Part shown: piece by piece, positions 16,669 through 25,535 of the stretch | How positions within the stretch are numbered: position 1 is the first letter of the stretch | Layout of the letters: every line of letters starts with the position of its first letter | Assembly (NCBI GenBank): GCA_965204775.1 | Contig: CBDBFH010000011.1 | Span: 53,391 to 117,390 of the forward strand | Source of the DNA: CBDBFH01 sp965204775 | Lineage (GTDB): Bacteria > Pseudomonadota > Alphaproteobacteria > JAPOUT01 > G958296285 | Direction: 5' to 3' | Length of the DNA: 64,000 nt | Position numbers and translations under genes: made by a program | Notes under the pieces: model-generated | What the model was told of the DNA's origin: nothing | The model's input: only the letters and a program-made list of their open reading frames with translations | The model's database searches: none

Positions 16669-19106
16669 CAGGCCCCGCGCTCCAGAACCTCGCGTTTGCC
16701 GGAATGATTGGGCGGGGTGACAATCCCCTCCGCCTCCATCTGCTCGATCAGCCGCGCCGCCCGGTTATAGCCGATCTGCAATTTGCGCTGGAGAAAACTG
16801 GTCGAGGCGCGCCGGGCCTCGGTGACCACCGCCACCGCCTGAACATAAAGATCGCCGCCGTCCTCCAGCATCATCTCGGCCTCTTCGGCGCGATCCGGCT
16901 CGGCGGTGATCTCCTCGCGATAGTCGGGCGCGCCGGACCGGCGCAGAAAATCCGCCACCGCCTCGACATCGCGGTCGCGCACCAGCGCCCCATGCACCCG
17001 CCGAACCCGGCCCCCGGCGGCCATAAACAGCATGTCCCCCTGTCCCAGCAATTGCTCGGCCCCGGCCTCGCCCAGAATCGTCCGGCTGTCAATTTTGGAA
17101 CTCACCTGAAAGGAAATCCGGGTCGGGAAATTGGCCTTGATCGTCCCCGTGATCACATCCACCGAAGGGCGCTGGGTCGCCGTGATCAGGTGAATCCCGG
17201 CGGCCCGCGCCATCTGCGCCAGACGCTGCAAGGCCGCCTCGATCTCCTTGCCGGCCAGAATCATCAAATCGGCCATCTCGTCCAAAATCACCACGATGAA
17301 CGGCATCGGCTCGGCTTTGCCGCCCGCCCGGCGCACCCGCTCATTGTAGCCGGCAATATTGCGAACCCCCCACTCCGACATCTGCTGGTAGCGGCGCTCC
17401 ATCTCGCGCACCGTCCATTTGAGCGCCGCAACCGCTTTTTTCGGCTCGGTGACCACCGGGGCCAGCAAATGCCCGATGCCCTCATAGACCGACAGCTCAA
17501 GACGCTTGGGGTCAATCATGATCAGCCGGCACTCCTGCGGCCTGAACCGGTAGAGGAGGGAGAGAATCATCGCATTGATCGCCACCGACTTGCCCGATCC
17601 GGTCGTCCCGGCGACCAGCAGATGCGGCATGCGGGCCAGATCGGTGATCACCGGCGCGCCGCCGATCGTCTGGCCCAGCGCCAGAGGCAGATCATGGCGC
17701 TCCGGCTCCGCCGCCAGCATATGGGATAAAAGCCCGCGCAGCGCGACCGTCTGCCGGCCTGGATTGGGCAGTTCGATCCCGATTACGTTGCGCCCCGGAA
17801 TCCCGGCAATGCGCGCGCTCAAGGCGCTCATCGAACGGGCGATGTCGTCGGCGAGGCTGATGATCCGCGCCGATTTGACCCCCGGCGCTGGCTCAAACTC
17901 ATAGAGCGTGACCACCGGTCCGGTCGAGGCCGCCTTGATCTCGCCCTGAATCCCGAAATCTTCCAGAACCGAAGACAGCTGCGCCGCCGTCTCCTCAATC
18001 AGGCGGCGGCTGACCGATTTTGCCCCGCCCGCCGTTTCGCTGTCCGGGGCAAGCAGGCTGAGCGGCGGCAGACGCCCGGCGGGCGGGCGCTTGCCGCCGC
18101 CCGTACGCCCCGCCCCGCCCGCGCCGGGGACGCTTGCGCCAGAGACGCCTGCGCCGGAGACGCCTGCGCCGGAGACGCTTGCACCGGGGACGCTTGCACC
18201 GGGGACGCGTGCGCCAGAGGGGTCGCCTGCGCCCGGCATTGTGCGGGTTCCGGCCTCCGGCGCGCCGCGCTCCAGATTGCGCAAGGCCGTGCGCAGAGGC
18301 GAAGCGTCTCCGCCCGCCCGCCGCGCCCCTGCCACCTTGAATGCGCGCCCGGCAATCCGGGCGAGGGCTTTCATCATCCACCAGAGCATCCGGACCGCGC
18401 CCGGCGCCAGTCCGGGCAGGGCGGCGGCCAGCCCGGCCAGTCCGGCCAGCGCGAAGAGCGCCCCGGCAACCCCTTCACCGCCGCCGGGAAGCGCGCTTTG
18501 CGGATCATTGATATTCACGCTCCGGTCAAGGATATCCGCCCCCAGAGCATGAAGCCTCTCTCCGACAAAGCCGCCCAGCCCGGCGGGGAAGGAGCCGGTG
18601 GCGGACAGGGCGTTGGCCCCATGTAAAGAGGCCAGCGCCCCGGCGGCGAGCAGCGCGGCCAGCAGGCCCAAAACGGCGCGGCCCGCGGGCCGCGAGATGC
18701 GCATATGCGCGGCCAGCCAGCCGCCCCAGGCCGCCAGCAGAAGCGGGAGGAGAAAGACGGCGAGGCCAAAAAACTGAAAGGAAATATCGGCCAGCCCGGC
18801 CCCGGCGGCGCCCAGCCAATTTTCGGTCGCGCCGGGCCGGGCGTGATTCCAGCCGGGGTCGGTGGGCCGGGCGCTGATCAGGGCCGCGAAAAAGCCCGCC
18901 GCCAGTCCCAGGAGAACCAGTCCGGCCAGTTCCGCCAGACGGCGGCGCAGGAAAAAGCGCACCCGCTCCGGCCACGCCGCCGCGTGGCCCGCGGGTCCAT
19001 GGCCCGTGGGTCCGTGGCCGTTTTCAACGCCGTCCAGAGCGGTTTGGGGGGCTTTTAAGGCCATCATTCCTGTATCCTGCCCGGCCCCCGCGCGCGAAGC
19101 CGTCAT
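16668..19106 (-). CDS. ftsK: DNA translocase FtsK
   Basis: Septum-localised motor that resolves and segregates chromosome termini. About four membrane helices lie within residues 50-215. A linker at about 265-345 contains a VPGAS/VSGAG repeat coded by a 15-bp DNA array. The alpha/beta motor follows, with Walker A GTTGSGKS (about 505), LIMIDPKRLELSVY, Walker B VVILDEMADLM and ATQRPSVDVITG. The C-terminal winged-helix gamma domain has TSFLQRKLQIGYNRAARL. The N-terminus also carries short G-H-G-P repeats. 812 residues. Confidence 0.97.
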   Translation of the reverse strand: MTASRAGAGQDTGMMALKAPQTALDGVENGHGPTGHGPAGHAAAWPERVRFFLRRRLAELAGLVLLGLAAGFFAALISARPTDPGWNHARPGATENWLGAAGAGLADISFQFFGLAVFLLPLLLAAWGGWLAAHMRISRPAGRAVLGLLAALLAAGALASLHGANALSATGSFPAGLGGFVGERLHALGADILDRSVNINDPQSALPGGGEGVAGALFALAGLAGLAAALPGLAPGAVRMLWWMMKALARIAGRAFKVAGARRAGGDASPLRTALRNLERGAPEAGTRTMPGAGDPSGARVPGASVPGASVSGAGVSGAGVSGASVPGAGGAGRTGGGKRPPAGRLPPLSLLAPDSETAGGAKSVSRRLIEETAAQLSSVLEDFGIQGEIKAASTGPVVTLYEFEPAPGVKSARIISLADDIARSMSALSARIAGIPGRNVIGIELPNPGRQTVALRGLLSHMLAAEPERHDLPLALGQTIGGAPVITDLARMPHLLVAGTTGSGKSVAINAMILSLLYRFRPQECRLIMIDPKRLELSVYEGIGHLLAPVVTEPKKAVAALKWTVREMERRYQQMSEWGVRNIAGYNERVRRAGGKAEPMPFIVVILDEMADLMILAGKEIEAALQRLAQMARAAGIHLITATQRPSVDVITGTIKANFPTRISFQVSSKIDSRTILGEAGAEQLLGQGDMLFMAAGGRVRRVHGALVRDRDVEAVADFLRRSGAPDYREEITAEPDRAEEAEMMLEDGGDLYVQAVAVVTEARRASTSFLQRKLQIGYNRAARLIEQMEAEGIVTPPNHSGKREVLERGA
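18126..18219. repeat. 15-bp tandem array in the ftsK linker
   Basis: Six consecutive units of the form GGGACGCTTGCACCG or GAGACGCCTGCGCCG encode V-P-G-A-S / V-S-G-A-G repeats on the minus strand. Units differ at only 1-3 positions, so duplication looks fairly recent. Confidence 0.92.
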
Positions 19107-19160
19107 TCAAGCCATCACCATCAAGAGCCGCGCCGGGTCCCCGGCCCTTTCAGCTGTCGC

Positions 19161-19210
19161 CAGATCGGCCCGGATTCACCCAGATTCGCCCAGACTCGCC
19201 CGGATTCACT
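19161..19210. repeat. 10-bp tandem array between ftsK and amt
   Basis: Five 10-bp units of the type CAGATTCGCC / CGGATTCACC lie end to end in the 160-bp gap between ftsK and amt. No gene or obvious hairpin is seen here. The array sits upstream of ftsK on its own strand, so it may lie in the ftsK leader. Confidence 0.85.
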
Positions 19211-19266
19211 TTGTAGCACAGCTTTGCTCCCCGCGCCCGGCGCGCCCGCCCGGCGTGAGAGACAGG

Positions 19267-20475
19267 TCAGGCCTCGGAGGTCGCGCCGATCTTGTGGACG
19301 GCCAGATCGGAGCCCATATCCTCTTCTTCCGGCGAGAGGCGGATTCCCATCGTGTTTTTGAGCAGGGCGTAGACCAGATAGCCGGCGGCGAAGGCGTAGC
19401 CGCAGATCAAAACGCTGCCGACCAGCTGGGAGAGGAAACTCACCCCGCCCGCGCCGCCCAGCGTGGCCTGACCGAAGATTCCGGCGGCGATGCCCCCCCA
19501 CAGGCCGCAGACCCCGTGGAGCGGGAAGACGCCCAGCACGTCGTCGATCTTCCAGCGATTCTGGCACTGGGTGAAGAGATAGACAAACAGGCCGCCGGCG
19601 ATCAGCCCGGTGATCAGGGAGCCGAGCGGGTGCATGATGTCCGATCCGGCGCAGACCGCGACCAGCCCGGCCAGCGCGCCGTTGTGGACGAAGCCGGGAT
19701 CGCCCCGCCCCAGAACCAGACTGCCCAGAATGCCGCCGACCATCGCCATCAATGAGTTGATCGCAACCAGCCCGGAGACGGATCCCAAATCTCCGGCGGT
19801 CATGACGTTGAAGCCGAACCAGCCGATGCACAGCAGCCAGGAGCCCAGGGCCAGCCAGGGAATGCTGGAGGGCGGGAAGTTGGGGGCGTTGGGCCGGTCA
19901 TAGCGCCCCCGGCGCGCGCCCAGCATCAAGACGGCGCCCAGCGCGGCGAAGCCGCCCATGCCGTGAACCACCAGCGATCCGGCGAAATCGCGGAAAGGCG
20001 CGCCGAAGAGGTTTTCGAAACTGCCCTGAATGGAGAAGTTTCCGTTCCAGACGACTCCCTCCAGCAGGGGATAAAGCAGGGCGACCAGAATGGCGCTGGC
20101 CGCCAGTTGCGGCCAGAAGCGGGCGCGCTCGGCGATTCCGCCGGAGATGATCGCCGGCACGGCGGCGGCGAAGGTCGCCAGGAAAAAGAAGCCGACCAAA
20201 TCCTTGCCCTGCGGCGCAAAATCGCCGCCTGCCGCGCCGCTCAAAGTCGCGGCGGCATGAAAGAAATGGACGCCATAGGCGATCAGATAGCCGATCAGAA
20301 AATAGCTGAGGACCGAGACCGCAAAATCGCTGAGAATCTTGACCAGAGCATTGACCTGATTCTTGCGCCGGACGGTTCCGACTTCCAGAAAGGCGAAGCC
20401 GCCATGCATGGCGAAAACGAGAATCGCCCCCATCAGGACGAAGAAAACGTCGCCCCCAATCGCGCTGTGCTCCAT
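19267..20475 (-). CDS. amt: Ammonium transporter (Amt)
   Basis: Integral-membrane ammonium channel with about eleven helices. Family motifs are FAMHGGFAFLEVGTVRRKNQ, NGNFSIQGSF, FAGSLVVHGMGGFAALGA (with the pore His) and HPLGSLITGLIAGGLFV. The ATG at 20475 (MEHSAIGGD) follows GGAGAGG; a TTG at 20490 is possible but weaker. 402 residues. The usual upstream glnK (P-II regulator) partner is absent from this window. Confidence 0.95.
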   Translation of the reverse strand: MEHSAIGGDVFFVLMGAILVFAMHGGFAFLEVGTVRRKNQVNALVKILSDFAVSVLSYFLIGYLIAYGVHFFHAAATLSGAAGGDFAPQGKDLVGFFFLATFAAAVPAIISGGIAERARFWPQLAASAILVALLYPLLEGVVWNGNFSIQGSFENLFGAPFRDFAGSLVVHGMGGFAALGAVLMLGARRGRYDRPNAPNFPPSSIPWLALGSWLLCIGWFGFNVMTAGDLGSVSGLVAINSLMAMVGGILGSLVLGRGDPGFVHNGALAGLVAVCAGSDIMHPLGSLITGLIAGGLFVYLFTQCQNRWKIDDVLGVFPLHGVCGLWGGIAAGIFGQATLGGAGGVSFLSQLVGSVLICGYAFAAGYLVYALLKNTMGIRLSPEEEDMGSDLAVHKIGATSEA

Positions 20476-20749
20476 TGTCCTCTCCCCCAATCCGGCCTGT
20501 CGCCGCCCGCGCTCCGATTCAGGCCGTTTTTAATTTTAAGGAGAATGGATAGCCGCAAAAAGACCCCGGCGCAAGAGCGGATCGCGCCGGATGAGCGTGA
20601 ATGATGGGGGCCGGGATTTTGAGGGGATAGGGGATTGCCTGAAGGCCGCCGCCCCCGTAAAATCGGGAAAGGGAAGCCGGACGGACCGCCGGGACCGAGG
20701 GCGCGGCATGTCCAGCGGCTGACACGTAAGAACAAAGGGGAAGGGGACA
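20476..20749. other. Intergenic region between divergent amt and PQQ dehydrogenase genes
   Basis: This 274-bp gap must contain both divergent promoters. A short AT-rich patch (TTTTTAATTTTAAGGAGA, about 20527-20544) stands out from the high-GC background. I see no convincing sigma54 or sigma70 motif pair, no tRNA and no credible gene; a 19-codon frame at 20545 is discussed among rejected items. Confidence 0.5.
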
Positions 20750-22945
20750 ATGCCGGAAGCCAGCGAAGCGACGCCAAATCGCTCATCTGTGCGAATCGCG
20801 CTGGGCGTGATTCTTCTTGCGCTGATTGCCGGGGTGATCTGGTGGGCGGTGGAGCGCGCCGCCGCGCCGCCGCCCTGGGCCGAGGCCCCGCTTTACATCG
20901 ACGGCGCGCGCATCGCCGCCGCCGACGCGGAGCCGGGCGCGTGGCTGGCCCATGGCCGGACCTATTCCGAACAGCGCTATTCGCCGCTTGCGCAAATCAA
21001 CCAGAACAATGTTGGGGCGCTGGGCCTGGCCTGGCATTTTGAGACCGGAACCCGGCGCGGGCTGGAAGCCTCGCCGATCGTGGTCGGGGGGCGCATGTTC
21101 ATCACCGGCAATTGGGGCGTGGTCCATGCGCTGGATGCGCGCAGCGGGCGTGAAATCTGGAGTTTCGATCCGGAAGTGCCCGGCGCCTGGGCGCGCTATG
21201 GCTGCTGCGACATCGTCAATCGCGGGGTGGCGGTCTGGAAGGAGCGCGTCTATGTCGCCAGTTTCGACGGACGCCTGATCGCGCTGGACGCTGCGACCGG
21301 CGATAAAATCTGGGAAGTCAACACCATCCCCGGCGCGCCCTACACCATCACCGGCGCGCCGCGGGTGGTCAAGGACAAGGTGATCATCGGCAATGGCGGC
21401 GCCGAACTGGGCGTGCGCGGCTATGTCAGCGCCTATGACGTCCGCACCGGCGATCTGGTCTGGCGCTTTTACACCGTCCCCGGCGACCCCGCCGAGCCCT
21501 TCGAGCACCCGGAAATGAAAGAGGCCGCCAAAACCTGGAAGGGCGGCAAATGGTGGGAAATCGGCGGCGGCGGCACCGCCTGGGATTCCATGGCCTATGA
21601 TCCCGAACTCAACCTGCTCTATGTCGGAGTCGGCAATGGCTCGCCCTGGACGCGCGCGATTCGCTCGCCCGGCGGCGGCGACAATCTCTATCTGTCCTCG
21701 ATCATCGCGCTCGACCCCGACAGCGGACGCCTGCGCTGGCATTACCAGACCACCCCCGGCGACAATTGGGACTACACCGCAACCCAGCACATCATCCTGG
21801 CCGATATGGAAATCGAAGGGCGGATGCGCAAAGTGCTCATGCAGGCCCCCAAAAACGGCTTCTTCTATGTGATCGACCGCGCGAGCGGCGAACTCCTGCG
21901 CGCCGATCCCTATGTCGCGACCACCTGGGCCAGCCATGTCGACATGCAGACCGGACGCCCGGTGGAATTGCCCGAAGGCAATTATGACGACCAGACCCGA
22001 TTCATTTTCCCCTCGGCGGTCGGCGGGCACAACTGGCAGCCGATGGCCTACAGCCCCGATACGGGTCTGGTTTATATTCCGGCGATCGAAATGGCCGGGA
22101 TTTTCACCCTCAGCCAGGAGTGGAAGAAAGACCAAACCTATACCCCCCGGCCCGGCTGGTGGAATGTCGGCCTGGACTGGCCCGAATATGTCGCCCAGAT
22201 CGACGCCCTTTTTCCCGACCAGCTTCCGCTCAATCGCGGCTATCTCAAGGCCTGGGACCCGAAGACCGGCGCGGCGCGCTGGACCGTCGAGCACAGCGAT
22301 TTCTGGAACGGCGGCCTGCTGGCGACCGCCGGCAATCTGGTCTTTCAGGGGACCGGCGACGGCCGCTTCGTAGCCTACGCCGCCGACAGCGGCGCGAAAC
22401 TCTGGGAGACGCCGACCCTGACCGGAATCATCGCCCCGCCGGTGACCTATGAACTGGACGGCGAGCAATATGTCGCGGTGATGGCCGGGGCGGGCGGCGT
22501 GGGAATCCCGGCCGGCGACGCCCGCACCGCGGCGGTCGTCAATTATGTCAATGACGGACGCCTGCTGGTCTTCAAATTGGGGGCGAAGAAAGTCCTGCCT
22601 GCGCTGGCCCGGGTCAATCAGAAGATTCCGCCCCAGCCGCGGATTACCGCCGGCCCGCGCGAGATCGCCCAGGGCGGCGCGCTCTATGGCGCGCATTGCC
22701 TCGTCTGTCATGGCGCGCTGGTGGTCAGCGGCGGCGTCCTGCCCGATCTGCGGCGCATGGCGCGCGGGACGCATCAGAATTTCGACGCCATCGTCCGCGA
22801 CGGCCTGCTCGCCGACAACGGTATGGCCGGTTTCGGCGATCTTCTCTCAAAGGAAGACGCGCGTCTGATCTACGCCTATATCGTCACCCGCGCCCGCAAC
22901 GACCGCCGCGCCCAGATCGAGGCCGAACGCCGCCGCCCCAACTAG
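20750..22945 (+). CDS. PQQ-dependent quinohemoprotein alcohol dehydrogenase-like enzyme
   Basis: Eight-bladed PQQ propeller fused to a C-terminal cytochrome c. Near the N-terminus is one hydrophobic anchor or uncleaved signal (ALGVILLALIAGVIWW, about residues 17-32). Family features are SEQRYSPLAQIN, the vicinal-disulfide YGCCDIVNRG, GNGGAELGVRGY, the GGGTAWDSMAYDP block and PGDNWDYTATQ. The catalytic Asp of NWD is followed two residues later by Thr, not Asp, which points to a calcium rather than lanthanide site. The haem site is CLVCH near residue 652. Substrate alcohol is unknown. No PQQ synthesis genes are nearby. SD AAGGGGA precedes the ATG. Confidence 0.9.
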   Translation: MPEASEATPNRSSVRIALGVILLALIAGVIWWAVERAAAPPPWAEAPLYIDGARIAAADAEPGAWLAHGRTYSEQRYSPLAQINQNNVGALGLAWHFETGTRRGLEASPIVVGGRMFITGNWGVVHALDARSGREIWSFDPEVPGAWARYGCCDIVNRGVAVWKERVYVASFDGRLIALDAATGDKIWEVNTIPGAPYTITGAPRVVKDKVIIGNGGAELGVRGYVSAYDVRTGDLVWRFYTVPGDPAEPFEHPEMKEAAKTWKGGKWWEIGGGGTAWDSMAYDPELNLLYVGVGNGSPWTRAIRSPGGGDNLYLSSIIALDPDSGRLRWHYQTTPGDNWDYTATQHIILADMEIEGRMRKVLMQAPKNGFFYVIDRASGELLRADPYVATTWASHVDMQTGRPVELPEGNYDDQTRFIFPSAVGGHNWQPMAYSPDTGLVYIPAIEMAGIFTLSQEWKKDQTYTPRPGWWNVGLDWPEYVAQIDALFPDQLPLNRGYLKAWDPKTGAARWTVEHSDFWNGGLLATAGNLVFQGTGDGRFVAYAADSGAKLWETPTLTGIIAPPVTYELDGEQYVAVMAGAGGVGIPAGDARTAAVVNYVNDGRLLVFKLGAKKVLPALARVNQKIPPQPRITAGPREIAQGGALYGAHCLVCHGALVVSGGVLPDLRRMARGTHQNFDAIVRDGLLADNGMAGFGDLLSKEDARLIYAYIVTRARNDRRAQIEAERRRPN

Positions 22946-22968
22946 ACGCGCCCGTCCAGACGGGCATC

Positions 22969-24618
22969 TTATGCAGAGCCGGAAGGTCCGGCGTTCTCGA
23001 TCCGGGGCCGGGCCGGTTCGCGGCGCGCAACGGTCAGCCGCGGCCCGCGCTGAAACTCTGCGCTGCGCCGCCGGGTGCCGGTGAAATACCACTCAACCGA
23101 AGCCCGCGCCCGGCTCAGCTCGATCACCGCCGTCCCGCGATGTTCCGGGTCCAGAAAGTCAAAATTGCGGTTCTTCTCCAAAAAGCGCGCCCGCCAGACA
23201 TCCTTGATTTTCGGCGCGATGGATTCCAGGCCGGGCGAGGAGACCCCGGGAACGCCGATCTCGACCCCCAGCGGGGCCTGCTTCGGCCCGAAGCGCGCCG
23301 CCCAGGCATGATGGGTGTCGCCGGTCAGCACGATCGCCGGCCCGCCCGCCGCGCGCACGGCGCGATAAAGCGCCGCGCGCGAGGCCGGATAGCCGCTCCA
23401 CGGGTCCAGCGAGAGCGGCAGTTCAAGGCCTGCGCCATGCGCCAGCGCGCTCAACCGGCCCAGCGCCTGCATGGCTTCGGGCAGATCCAGTCCGGCCAGA
23501 TCGGGCAGCGTCTGGCCGGACAAGGTCACCTGATTGCCCAGCACCGCCCAGCGCGCCCCCGCCGCGGCCTCGGCCAGCGCCCGCGCCGCCCAGGCCTCCT
23601 GCTCCGGCGACCAGATGCGCTGGCCGGGGGCTTGCAGGGCGGCGGAAAAACCCTCGGCGTCAAAGCCGGGCGGGCCGCCTTCCTGCGCCGGGGGGCGCAG
23701 GAAATCGCCATAGGCCAATTGCTGCGCCCGCCCGTCATGGCGGGTGTCGAGCATGATCAGATGGGCCAGATCGCCAAAGCGGAAGCGGCGATAGATTCGA
23801 TTGCCCCGGTTGCGAATCGGCAGCCACTCGAAATAGGCCCGCCGGGCGGCGCGCTGCCGGGCGGCGAAATCGCCCTCTTCCGGCGAATGATTCTCGGCCC
23901 CGCCGCGCCAGCTGTTGTTGGCGATCTCGTGATCGTCCCAGACCGCGATCACCGGATGGGCGGCATGGAGCGCCTGCAAATCGGGGTCGGAGCGGTAAAG
24001 GGCATAGCGCGCGCGATAGTCGGCAAGGGTGACAATCTCCCCCGCCGGGTCCAGCGGACGGGCCGGGTGGCCGCCATAGACGCCGTCGGCATATTCATAG
24101 ATGTAGTCGCCCAGATGGAGGACGGCGTCCAGATCGTCGCGCTGGGCCAGAATCCGGCAGGCGTTGAAATAGCCGGCATTGTAATTGGAGCAGGCGAGCA
24201 GACCCAGTTTGAGCGATTCCACCCGCCCGCCGGGCAGAAGTCTGGTGCGCCCGACCGGCGATCTTTCCCCGCCGGCTTCGAAGGCGTAGTAGTAGGGGCC
24301 GGGGCCTTCGTCGAGGCCGCCGATATCCAGTTTGACGGCAAAGCCGCGCGCGCGCGCGGCGCGCGCGCTCCCGCGCCGGACGGGCCGGGCGAGGCCGCGG
24401 TCGCGGGCGATGATCCAGTTGACCGCAACGCTCTCCGGCGCGCCCGCCGGCGACAGCCGCGTCCACAAGATGACCCGCGTGCGCCCCGGGTCGCCGCTCG
24501 CCACGCCGTGCCGGAACAGCCCGCTTTGCGCCCGCGCGCCAAAGCGCGCGCCAAGCACACCTGCGCTCGCCGCCCCGCCCAGCACGCCTTTCAAAACATC
24601 GCGCCGGTCAATCTTCAT
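22969..24618 (-). CDS. PhoD-family alkaline phosphatase / phosphodiesterase
   Basis: Secreted Ca/Fe-dependent phosphatase family. The N-terminus carries a twin-arginine signal, DRRDVLKGVLGGAASAG. The catalytic core includes FRHGVASGDPGRTRVILWTR, LLACSNYNAGYFNA, LHLGDYIYEYADG, VWDDHEIANNSW, MLDTRHDGRA and IVLTGDTHHAWAA, with metal ligands in the GDY, DDHE and GDTHH motifs. 549 residues, complete. It overlaps the downstream-facing Trm112 gene by 4 bp (ATGA). It converges on the PQQ dehydrogenase gene with a 23-bp gap. Confidence 0.93.
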   Translation of the reverse strand: MKIDRRDVLKGVLGGAASAGVLGARFGARAQSGLFRHGVASGDPGRTRVILWTRLSPAGAPESVAVNWIIARDRGLARPVRRGSARAARARGFAVKLDIGGLDEGPGPYYYAFEAGGERSPVGRTRLLPGGRVESLKLGLLACSNYNAGYFNACRILAQRDDLDAVLHLGDYIYEYADGVYGGHPARPLDPAGEIVTLADYRARYALYRSDPDLQALHAAHPVIAVWDDHEIANNSWRGGAENHSPEEGDFAARQRAARRAYFEWLPIRNRGNRIYRRFRFGDLAHLIMLDTRHDGRAQQLAYGDFLRPPAQEGGPPGFDAEGFSAALQAPGQRIWSPEQEAWAARALAEAAAGARWAVLGNQVTLSGQTLPDLAGLDLPEAMQALGRLSALAHGAGLELPLSLDPWSGYPASRAALYRAVRAAGGPAIVLTGDTHHAWAARFGPKQAPLGVEIGVPGVSSPGLESIAPKIKDVWRARFLEKNRNFDFLDPEHRGTAVIELSRARASVEWYFTGTRRRSAEFQRGPRLTVARREPARPRIENAGPSGSA

Positions 24619-24821
24619 TCGTCTTCTCCCAGAGACCGCGCCTCCTCGGCCAGCATAACCGGAATCCCGTCCCGAATGGGATAGGCCAGGCGCGCCTTGC
24701 GGGAAATTAATTCGCCCGCCTTGCGGTCATATTCCAGCGGGCCTTTGGTCTGCGGGCAGACCAGAATCTCCAGCAATTGCGGGTCGATCTCGCCGCCGGG
24801 CTGTTTGGGTTTTTCGGCCAT
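24615..24821 (-). CDS. Trm112 family protein (YcaR/UPF0434)
   Basis: Small 68-residue protein with the bacterial Trm112-like signature: LLEILVCPQTKGPLEYD, then LAYPIRDGIPVML. In eukaryotes and archaea Trm112 activates methyltransferases; the bacterial role is not settled. Only one Cys of a potential metal site remains (VCPQTKG), as in many bacterial members. It is translationally coupled to phoD (4-bp overlap) and lies 20 bp downstream of the LON-domain gene. Confidence 0.92.
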   Translation of the reverse strand: MAEKPKQPGGEIDPQLLEILVCPQTKGPLEYDRKAGELISRKARLAYPIRDGIPVMLAEEARSLGEDE

Positions 24822-24841
24822 GCGTCTCTCCCCGCCCCGGT

Positions 24842-25525
24842 CTATTGCACCGATTTCATGCCGTCCGCCCCGTCGGCCAGCGCCATCTCGGTCAGGGCGA
24901 TCAAAATCTCGGCCCGCCGGGCGCTGTCGGCGGCTTCCAGCAGGGCCTGTTTCTCCTCCGGCCCGAAAGGGCTGATGATCGACAGGGTCGTTACCAGCAT
25001 CTCATTGGGGGTGCGCTCAATCGCCTCCCAGTCGGCCTTGAGATTGTGCCGCTTGAGATAGCGATTCAGACAGGCCAGCAGCCGGTCGCGATCGACCGCC
25101 GGCTGGTTGCGGTCTTCCTCCAGGTCGCCCAGGAAGGGCGCATAGTCGGCACGCCCGCGCCGGTAGCCGCCGGGGGACATCTCCTCGCCGGTCAGGCGGA
25201 AGCGGCACAGGCCGGTGAGGGTGATCAAAATCCGCCCGCGCCGCTCCGGCTCGCGCCCGGCGGCGATTTCGCTAAAGGCGGTGATCCGGCCCGCGCAGCC
25301 GACATCATGCAGCGGGGCCGGGCGGCTTTCGTCCTTACCGGAGCCGGGCCGGGGCTGGATCATGCCGATCATCCGGCCTGTGCGGAGCGCGTCGTCGACC
25401 ATGGCCAGATAGCGCGGCTCGAAGACGTTGAGCGGCAGGCTGCCGCGCGGCAGGAGCAGCGCCCCCGGCAGGGGAAAGAGTCCAAGACTGCGGGGCAAAG
25501 CGCTGGGGGAGGGGGTGGAGGTCAT
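24842..25525 (-). CDS. LON N-terminal substrate-binding domain protein
   Basis: Stand-alone LON-N (PUA-like) domain protein, without ATPase or protease domains. FPLPGALLLPRGSLPLNVFEPRY near residues 17-39 and GRILITLTGLCRFRL are characteristic; a helical C-terminal part has PNEMLVTTLSIISPFGPEEKQALLE. Alphaproteobacteria usually encode it between a thioredoxin-TPR gene and a Trm112 gene, as here, which suggests a proteostasis link. The start ATG 25525 lies just after the upstream gene's stop; a longer frame would overlap it. 227 residues. Confidence 0.9.
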   Translation of the reverse strand: MTSTPSPSALPRSLGLFPLPGALLLPRGSLPLNVFEPRYLAMVDDALRTGRMIGMIQPRPGSGKDESRPAPLHDVGCAGRITAFSEIAAGREPERRGRILITLTGLCRFRLTGEEMSPGGYRRGRADYAPFLGDLEEDRNQPAVDRDRLLACLNRYLKRHNLKADWEAIERTPNEMLVTTLSIISPFGPEEKQALLEAADSARRAEILIALTEMALADGADGMKSVQ

Positions 25526-25535
25526 CGGTGGCGGA

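Noticed and set aside
20545..20604. 19-codon peptide frame with AAGGAG just upstream
   Set aside because: The Shine-Dalgarno-like run is only about one base from the ATG, too close to work, and the peptide has no recognisable features.
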